Below, in pieces: positions 58,694 through 64,000 of a DNA stretch of 64,000 nucleotides. The translations under genes were made by a program, and so were the position numbers. The stretch is from CAYLOP01 sp964385305 (GTDB lineage: Bacteria; Chloroflexota; Anaerolineae; Anaerolineales; E44-bin32), in the NCBI GenBank assembly GCA_964385305.1, contig CAYLOP010000002.1, positions 15,709-79,708 of the forward strand, given 5' to 3'. The first letter of the stretch is position 1; the number at the start of each line of letters is the position of its first letter. The notes below the pieces were generated by a model. That model ran no database searches, was not told where the DNA came from, and worked only from the letters and a program-made list of their open reading frames with translations.

Positions 58694-59197
58694 TTAACGC
58701 ATCTTGCGCCAGAGATCCAGTGCGCGGCGCGTAGCATGGAATGCCAGGGGAGGTAGATCATCAGCGGGGAAAAAAGCCGCTGCGTCAGCATCATCGCCGG
58801 GAAAGAGCGTGCCAGTCTCTACATCCCCACGGTAGAGGATCACGATGCTCGCGCCATGCTCATGCTCTTTCCCATGGATCACATCCATCAATTCCGTGAT
58901 GCGTATACTCAACCCTGTCTCTTCCAGGCACTCTCGTACAGCGGTTATTTTTGGATCCTCCTCGCCCTCCACAAAACCAGCCGGTAAGGTCCACATCCCT
59001 TGCCGTGGCACATTGTCCCGACGCACGAGAAGGATCTTCCCATCTTGTTCGATGAGTACCGCAACGGCTACCTTGGGGTCTTCAAAGTGAATGTAGCTGC
59101 ATTGTGTGCACGCGTAGCGAAGCTGTCCAAAAGCGCGCCTGCGCTCCATAGGTGCGCCACACACGAGGCAGTAATTGATCGTTTCAGGGGTTTTCAT
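58694..59197 (-). CDS. Nudix hydrolase with N-terminal zinc ribbon
   Basis: 167 residues. Zinc ribbon CLVCGAPM with CTQC (NudC-like), then a full Nudix box GFVEGEEDPKITAVRECLEETGL. It probably hydrolyses a nucleoside diphosphate derivative; the NudC-specific SQPWPFPxS tail is absent, so NADH or NAD-cap activity cannot be assumed. The start overlaps the anti-sigma gene by four bases, so it belongs to the sigma/anti-sigma operon. Confidence 0.88.
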   Translation of the reverse strand: MKTPETINYCLVCGAPMERRRAFGQLRYACTQCSYIHFEDPKVAVAVLIEQDGKILLVRRDNVPRQGMWTLPAGFVEGEEDPKITAVRECLEETGLSIRITELMDVIHGKEHEHGASIVILYRGDVETGTLFPGDDADAAAFFPADDLPPLAFHATRRALDLWRKMR

Positions 59198-60144
59198 CGC
59201 CCCGTCTTACGAAGCCACAAAGTCACCGCGGCGAGCAAGGCCACAACGATACCCAAGGCGAGTTCCACTGTGCGTAGCGGGGTCCAGAAAGGTGGTTGCG
59301 CTGCCTCAGAGATTGTTGGAGTGGTCCCAGGCATGGGTTCTGGCTCGGTTATGGCCGGCGCTCGCTGGGGTTCTTCAGGCAGTGCGTTATCAAGCGCTTT
59401 TCCGGCCTCCTCGTGCTGCGTTTCTAAGGCTAACGCTGAGACCGTCGGAGGAACACCTTCCTCTTCAGCGGCCGCTTGTGGAGCTGGCGGAGTTGACGCG
59501 ACAGCCCAAGGTGTGGCTACCTCGCCCGAAAGCGCATCTTCCGCTTCCACAGCATATTTGGGCGCTTCCCGCTCCTCAATCATGGTCTCGCCCTCATCGG
59601 CACTCAGCGCCCCCGCGGGTGCCTCAACGGCGGGCGCAGGCACCTCAGCCAGCACCTCTGGCTCGGGCATAGGCGCTTCAGCCGGCATCTCTGCCTCAAG
59701 CGTGGGTGCCTCAGCACGCATCTCCGCACCTTCCATGGGTATGGGTGCCTCCTGGGCAAACTCATCCGCCGGCGCTTCGCGGTACATCGTAAGCGGTGCT
59801 TGTGCGCCTTGCAACGAACTACCGCTCAGGGCATCGAAACCAATCACCAAAACCAGCGCCAGTGAAGCCAGCGCAGTAGCTAATCGCAGTATAGGATAGA
59901 CCGGTCGCTTCGCCACTAGCCCGACCATCTGCAGGGTGAGCGTAAAATTACGCGGCACGCGAACCATTGGGAGCGTGCGTAGCAAACGCGAAGTACGCCT
60001 CAGCTCTTCGAGAGCCTCTTGCAAGGTGGGATCTTCCCGCAATCGAGCTTCCATTCGTGCAGCCTCGCGCGAGGATAAGGCCCCATCGAGATACGCTGAA
60101 AGGCGTTCAATCTCACGCTGTGGAATGCGGCTAAAGCTGTTCAT
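59194..60144 (-). CDS. Putative anti-sigma factor with long Ala/Pro/Glu loop
   Basis: 316 residues. A helical N-terminus (residues 1-60) typical of the anti-sigma domain (EIERLSAYLDGALSSREAARMEARLREDPTLQEALEELR) but without the HxxxCxxC zinc motif. Membrane helices at about 83-103 and 293-311 flank a 185-residue Ala/Pro/Glu-rich low-complexity loop. Coupled by a four-base overlap to the ECF sigma gene before it and the Nudix gene after it. The role is inferred from position. Confidence 0.8.
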   Translation of the reverse strand: MNSFSRIPQREIERLSAYLDGALSSREAARMEARLREDPTLQEALEELRRTSRLLRTLPMVRVPRNFTLTLQMVGLVAKRPVYPILRLATALASLALVLVIGFDALSGSSLQGAQAPLTMYREAPADEFAQEAPIPMEGAEMRAEAPTLEAEMPAEAPMPEPEVLAEVPAPAVEAPAGALSADEGETMIEEREAPKYAVEAEDALSGEVATPWAVASTPPAPQAAAEEEGVPPTVSALALETQHEEAGKALDNALPEEPQRAPAITEPEPMPGTTPTISEAAQPPFWTPLRTVELALGIVVALLAAVTLWLRKTGR

Positions 60145-60755
60145 CGCACCGCCTCATCCTCTAGACGGTATGTCGAAGGTAAAAGTTCCCAATACCTTTG
60201 CAGACAATCACGCATTCGCGCACGCGCCCTCGCCACGCGGCTCTTGACCGTGCCGAGCGGCTTCCTGATCACCACCGCAGCCTCCTGATAGTCGTAGCCC
60301 TGAATATCCACCAGGACGGCGACCACACGAAAATCCTCCGGTAGGCGATTGAGGCAATCCTGGATGGCGTGCGAGAGTTCAGCCTGCTCCGCAGCCGCAT
60401 CAGGCTTTATGGGAATCGCATGCAGGTGGCTGGCATCAGTGATCGAGGGTTCGCTTGCATCCGTAGTGAGTGCTTCCAGGGAAGAGGATGGCTTTCGCTT
60501 GCGACGCCGGAGTTCATCGTAGCAAGCATTCGTCACAATCCGGAGCAGCCAGGCGCGAAAAGATCCGCCACGAAAACGCGCAATGTTTCGAAAAGCTGAG
60601 ATGAAGGCTTCTTGCGTGGCGTCCTCTGCCGAGTCCGGATCACCCATGACGCGGTACGCCACGTTGAAAACTAGTTGCTGATAGGCCAGTACAAGGCGGT
60701 TGAACGCTTCTAGATCGCCCTTCTGGGCATCACGAATAAGTGCGGGCTCGTCCAC
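60141..60755 (-). CDS. ECF-type RNA polymerase sigma factor
   Basis: 204 residues. Region 2 (AYQQLVFNVAYRVMGDPDSAEDATQEAFISAFRNIARFRGGSFRAWLLRIVTNACYDELRRRKR) and region 4 (LPEDFRVVAVLVDIQGYDYQEAAVVIRKPLGTVKSRVARARARMRDCL) are complete. The start is the GTG at 60755, eight bases after a -10 box. Overlaps the anti-sigma gene by four bases. Confidence 0.94.
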   Translation of the reverse strand: MDEPALIRDAQKGDLEAFNRLVLAYQQLVFNVAYRVMGDPDSAEDATQEAFISAFRNIARFRGGSFRAWLLRIVTNACYDELRRRKRKPSSSLEALTTDASEPSITDASHLHAIPIKPDAAAEQAELSHAIQDCLNRLPEDFRVVAVLVDIQGYDYQEAAVVIRKPLGTVKSRVARARARMRDCLQRYWELLPSTYRLEDEAVR

Positions 60756-60763
60756 GGTGTCCC

Positions 60764-60792
60764 ATCATAGCGTAGCGACCGAGCGAAGGCAA
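60764..60792 (-). promoter_or_regulatory. Promoter of the ECF sigma operon
   Basis: TTGCCT (60787-60792), 17 bases, TATGAT (60764-60769), eight bases to the GTG start. Four and five of six matches; leaderless placement. Confidence 0.7.
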
Positions 60793-61021
60793 GGAAAACC
60801 CCATGAATCATTCTTTAGGCTAATCTGCCCATCGAGTGAGGTCATCCCAGCGTCGCCCACTGAGATCTTTTTGACTGCCGGTAAGAGGATCGGGTATCAT
60901 GACCATGTCTGGTGGGAAGTTGATTCGAGCACGCACGCTTATGGCTTACGGAAGTGGCTCGATATCAAAAATGGCAGAGCGAATCGGCAAGTCAATCTAA
61001 AATCAAGGGCGGCATGTCTTC

Positions 61022-61861
61022 ATGGCAGCTTTAATAAAGGAAGAACTCCAAGCATACAGGGCAAAGACCTTTCGGCTCATACCTGGGATGCAATTAACGA
61101 GCATCGAGGATGCACTTGCGTATGTACAGGAGCGCGGGTTTATAACTTTTTGGCCCATCAAAGGAATTGATTTGCCTAGTCTGTGGACGGCTGTCGCGGG
61201 CGAGAGACCCGTCGCAGACGAGCACGACGACCCCGGTCATATCACCTGGCGCTGGAAGGACAACATGCTCGACCAGCGCCGCTGGCACTACGGCAAGCTG
61301 CTGCGCGGCAAGGCCACGATCGTCAGCCTTGACGTAATCCCCCACTTCTACGCACTCTCGGAGCGCGTCGCCGACCTGGACGACTACCGGCCGCTCTATC
61401 ATGAGGGCCGGCTGACATATGAGGCCTATTCTGTCGCCGAAGCGCTGCTGCATCACGGCCCGCAGCACACCATCCAACTCCGTCGATTGGCGAATCTCAG
61501 CGCCCAATCCGCGAAAGCGCGCTTTGATAAGGCGCTCACCGATCTGCAGCGCGGCCTGTGGATCCTCCCCATCGGCGTCGCCGAAGCTGGCGCCTGGCGC
61601 TATGCGTTCATCTACGAGTTGTTCGATCGCTGGTTCCCGGAGGTCGTAAAGCGAGCGCGAGGTATAACGCAGGTAGAGGCGAGAGCGTTTCTCGCAAGCT
61701 GTTACCTCGACTCCGTTGGCGCTGCCCAACCAAGGGACATCGGCAAACTCTTCCGCTGGCCGTTGAACCATGTGAGTAAAGCCCTGAAGCGTCTCGAGCA
61801 GGACAGGGCTGCCCGTCCGCTCGAGGACGGCCGCTGGGTATCTGCAGAAGTCCTTCAATAA
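61022..61861 (+). CDS. AlkZ-related winged-helix protein
   Basis: 279 residues resembling the HTH_42/AlkZ family of DNA glycosylase-like proteins. The DLPSLWTAVAGERPVADEHDDPGHITWRWKDNMLDQRRWHYGKLLRGKATIVSLDVIPHFYALS segment and the C-terminal winged-helix region (FLASCYLDSVGAAQPRDIGKLFRWPLNHVSKALKRLEQD) support this. The protein is shorter than AlkZ proper (about 370) and its catalytic residues were not verified, so repair activity is not certain. A weak GGGCGG site precedes the ATG. Alone on the plus strand. Confidence 0.8.
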   Translation: MAALIKEELQAYRAKTFRLIPGMQLTSIEDALAYVQERGFITFWPIKGIDLPSLWTAVAGERPVADEHDDPGHITWRWKDNMLDQRRWHYGKLLRGKATIVSLDVIPHFYALSERVADLDDYRPLYHEGRLTYEAYSVAEALLHHGPQHTIQLRRLANLSAQSAKARFDKALTDLQRGLWILPIGVAEAGAWRYAFIYELFDRWFPEVVKRARGITQVEARAFLASCYLDSVGAAQPRDIGKLFRWPLNHVSKALKRLEQDRAARPLEDGRWVSAEVLQ

Positions 61862-62146
61862 TTGACCCCAGACGTCACTCGCTTCCATTTCTCTACGATA
61901 CCGCTTCCTCACAGAGCGGCTGCCAAAGTATCCGGGCGACTTTACCGGAGCTCCCACTGGAAGTGGAGAGCATCTCTCCTGATTTACGAACATCGATCTT
62001 GGATAGGCGCAGTCTCCTGACTTTCCCTATACATCCTTCATGAATACAATATGTCGTTTACATCTAAATTCTCTCCGGATGACAGTCCCTCATGAGGGAC
62101 CATTCTCGAGAGAGCTTGCCGACCCTTGAACCGTGAGGAGAAGAAT

Positions 62147-63442
62147 ATGAACAGCCGCTCAAAAGGTCTGTTCGTAGCAGTTATGACCGCAGCAAGTCTC
62201 TTGCTTCTTTTCAGTTGCACGACCGCACAGGATCGGGAGATCGAACTGGCCACGGAAGCTGCAATGGAGATCCAGGCTACGGAAACCAGCCTAGCCCTAT
62301 CTTTCACCGCCACGCCCACACGCACCCCAACACCTTCCTCAACCCCCACTCCCACGCGCGTACCGCCGGTACAAGAGGGGACCGCATTGCCACAGAGAGA
62401 GACGATCATCTCCCCTGAGAACATCGACCGCCTGAGCCTTCTGGCCCAATGGCAGGCGGGCAGCGTGCTCACCGTCGCCTTTTCGCCAGACGGTGAATCA
62501 CTGGTTGCCTACTCAAACTTGCCTTACAACCAATTCAGGGAGAAGCTGGATGGCACAGCCCGGATCTGGCGTCTCGAGGATGGGCATCTCCTCAACACCT
62601 TCAAAATTCCATCAAGCTTCAGCATAGCCATAACGCCCGATGGAAAGGAACTGCTCCTGCTATCCACCCAGAAGATGAGGGTCGAAGCCTGGTCCATCGA
62701 AGACGCCCAGCGCTTAAAAGCGTGGGGACAATCCAACGTAGCCATGTCGATCGCGACGGATGGGGAGCGTCTTGCTACGATCGGGTGGTCGAACACCTAC
62801 GTAACGTGGCGCAATACACGGCGCTATAATGGGCTGATAACATACTACACATATCCCTCTTTAGCGAAGACACAGGCGTTTGAGATATCTTCACCTGGCA
62901 GTTGTCACATCTTCTCGCCCGACCTGGATTGGGTGGTCGGATATAGTCATGGATATGGTGGGCCACCCAGTATATGTTTCACATTGTGGCGGTTGAGCGA
63001 TGGAGCCGACTTTACCTTGTGCGCGGGAGATAACATTTACACCATGGCCTTCTCCGCGGATGGAGACATGCTAGCCTTAGGGCTATCGAATGGGACGATC
63101 GATTTAATATCTGTGGAGGATCAATCTTATCTTGGGAAGTTTAGCGATCCAAGCAGCGAAGAGGATCGCTTGATCAGTATCGCCTTCTCGCCCGACGGCC
63201 GAATCCTCGCCGCGCTCAATGGGGAGGAAACGCAATTGACCTTGTGGCGGGTGAGCGATGGCACGTTATTGACGATCCTGCCCACACAGCAGACGATGGC
63301 GCGGGAGCGGGAGATTACGCTCGTCGGATGGAACAACCTGATCACGGGACCGGCAGCCAGGTCACAGCTGGCCTTCTCGCCCGAAGGCAAAACGTTGGCG
63401 GCGGGCAGAGGTGGGGGTATCCAGATTTGGGGAATCCAATAA
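62147..63442 (+). CDS. WD40-like beta-propeller lipoprotein
   Basis: 431 residues. Lipobox LLFSC near residue 24, a TATPTRTPTPSSTPTPTR spacer, then about seven WD-like blades with VAFSPDGES, IAITPDGKEL, AFSADGDMLALG, IAFSPDGRILAAL and LAFSPEGKTLAAG. The ATG at 62147 follows AGGAGAAGA. It is probably a surface-exposed scaffold. Convergent with the rRNA operon on the right. Confidence 0.87.
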   Translation: MNSRSKGLFVAVMTAASLLLLFSCTTAQDREIELATEAAMEIQATETSLALSFTATPTRTPTPSSTPTPTRVPPVQEGTALPQRETIISPENIDRLSLLAQWQAGSVLTVAFSPDGESLVAYSNLPYNQFREKLDGTARIWRLEDGHLLNTFKIPSSFSIAITPDGKELLLLSTQKMRVEAWSIEDAQRLKAWGQSNVAMSIATDGERLATIGWSNTYVTWRNTRRYNGLITYYTYPSLAKTQAFEISSPGSCHIFSPDLDWVVGYSHGYGGPPSICFTLWRLSDGADFTLCAGDNIYTMAFSADGDMLALGLSNGTIDLISVEDQSYLGKFSDPSSEEDRLISIAFSPDGRILAALNGEETQLTLWRVSDGTLLTILPTQQTMAREREITLVGWNNLITGPAARSQLAFSPEGKTLAAGRGGGIQIWGIQ

Positions 63443-63549
63443 CAAACACTTTTGGCCCAACGCACCTTGGAACGGCGTGTGTTTGTGATCTCGAGAAGGC
63501 GAGTGCGTGATTTGAGATACGCCAATCACCGGTCGGATTGTACGAAGTG

Positions 63550-63584
63550 AAACAAAAAACGCACCCTCACAGGTGCAAAAAAAG
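63550..63584 (-). terminator. Terminator of the rRNA operon
   Basis: Minus-strand hairpin GCACC-TGTGAG-GGTGC (63561-63576) followed by GTTTTTTGTTTC, just after the 5S rRNA. Confidence 0.85.
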
Positions 63585-63706
63585 CCCCTTGGCAATGGCC
63601 TACTCTCCCAGGCCGTCTCCAGCCAAGTACCATCAGCGCTGGCGGGCTTAACTTCTGGGTTCGGTATGGGACCAGGTGTACCCCCGCCGCTCTTATCACC
63701 AAGGGG
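63585..63706 (-). rRNA. rrf: 5S ribosomal RNA
   Basis: About 122 bases. CCCCTTGGTG at the 5' end pairs with CCAAGGGG at the 3' end. The interior has the conserved CCATACCGAACCCAGAAGTTAAG (63643-63670 region). It is followed by the operon terminator. Confidence 0.95.
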
Positions 63707-63827
63707 CGATTTATCCTATCGATATTAACTGAATAGCGTATGATAATCAGCCAGCAGCGATTCCGCATTCTGCTGAAGGCTGGCAGCTGATTGCTTCTCA
63801 AGAAAAACGCCAAGTTCTCCGCACCAC

Positions 63828-64000
63828 AGGTTAAGCCCTCGACCATTAGTACGGCTTAGCTGAACGCATTGCTGCGCTTACACTTGCCGCCTATCAAGCA
63901 GGTAGTCTACCTGCGGTCTTACTCCCTTAACGGGATGAGGGATCTCATCTTGGGGCGAGTTTCCCACTTAGATGCTTTCAGCGGTTATCTCTGCCAGACG
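63828..64000 (-). rRNA. rrl: 23S ribosomal RNA, 3' end only
   Basis: The last about 173 bases of 23S rRNA: minus-strand CCGTACTAATGGTCGAGGGC and the 3' GGGCTTAACC end. The gene continues beyond the right edge, as presumably does 16S. The spacer to 5S is about 121 bases with no tRNA. Confidence 0.93.

Noticed and set aside
58323..58697. 124-codon plus-strand frame between trmD and the Nudix gene
   Set aside because: No ribosome site, low-complexity Ser/Arg composition, no homology recognised.
61094..61993. 299-codon frame on the minus strand opposite the AlkZ-related gene
   Set aside because: The plus-strand protein has a recognisable family match; the minus frame is its shadow.

Overview
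The window reads as chromosomal DNA of a Chloroflexota bacterium, most likely of the Anaerolineae type. This is inferred from Thr-Pro-rich linkers in secreted and TPR proteins, the gene content, a fused GlyRS, and several genes whose -10 box sits 5 to 8 bases before the start codon. No database search was possible. One run of ten N at 1676-1685 marks a scaffold join. I saw no CRISPR array, insertion sequence or phage.

Layout. 0-5.5 kb: groEL (cut by the left edge) and groES under a sigma-70 promoter with a perfect CIRCE operator, then two paralogous membrane-anchored TPR genes and a third, divergent one. 5.6-8.4 kb: a membrane protein broken near its N-terminus by an in-frame TAG, RNase Z, an FmdB-type zinc ribbon, an Mth938-fold protein and acylphosphatase. 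8.5-23.1 kb: a complete 14-gene complex I operon, nuoA to nuoN on the minus strand, closed by a strong terminator. 23.3-30.8 kb: recO, fused glyQS, dnaG and rpoD, an information-processing cluster on the same strand. 31-36.8 kb: a sulfatase-fold membrane protein with an adjoining secreted protein, the glmU / CNNM-CBS / cdd operon and tRNA-Gln(TTG).

36.8-48 kb is the most unusual part. It holds a degenerate receiver protein, a DUF2975/HTH pair with repeated upstream sites, a UspA-permease-UspA trio whose permease has an extracellular N-terminal domain, a 1224-residue fusion of two Dpp-type ABC permeases with a C-terminal M28-type peptidase domain that has lost most zinc ligands, and a propeller-like lipoprotein with a membrane C-terminus. 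48.2-54.2 kb: a complete five-gene peptide ABC transporter. 54.5-60.8 kb: two ECF sigma modules, an orphan family 5 binding lipoprotein, trmD and a Nudix hydrolase. 61-64 kb: an AlkZ-related protein, a WD40-like lipoprotein, and the 3' end of an rRNA operon (23S, 5S, terminator) on the minus strand.

How it fits together: respiration (complex I), replication, transcription and translation housekeeping, proteostasis, cell-wall precursor synthesis and heavy investment in peptide uptake. The best candidate for something undescribed is the permease-permease-pseudopeptidase fusion at 42.2-45.9 kb. It has no ATPase or binding protein of its own and may borrow the DppD/DppF pair a few kilobases away.
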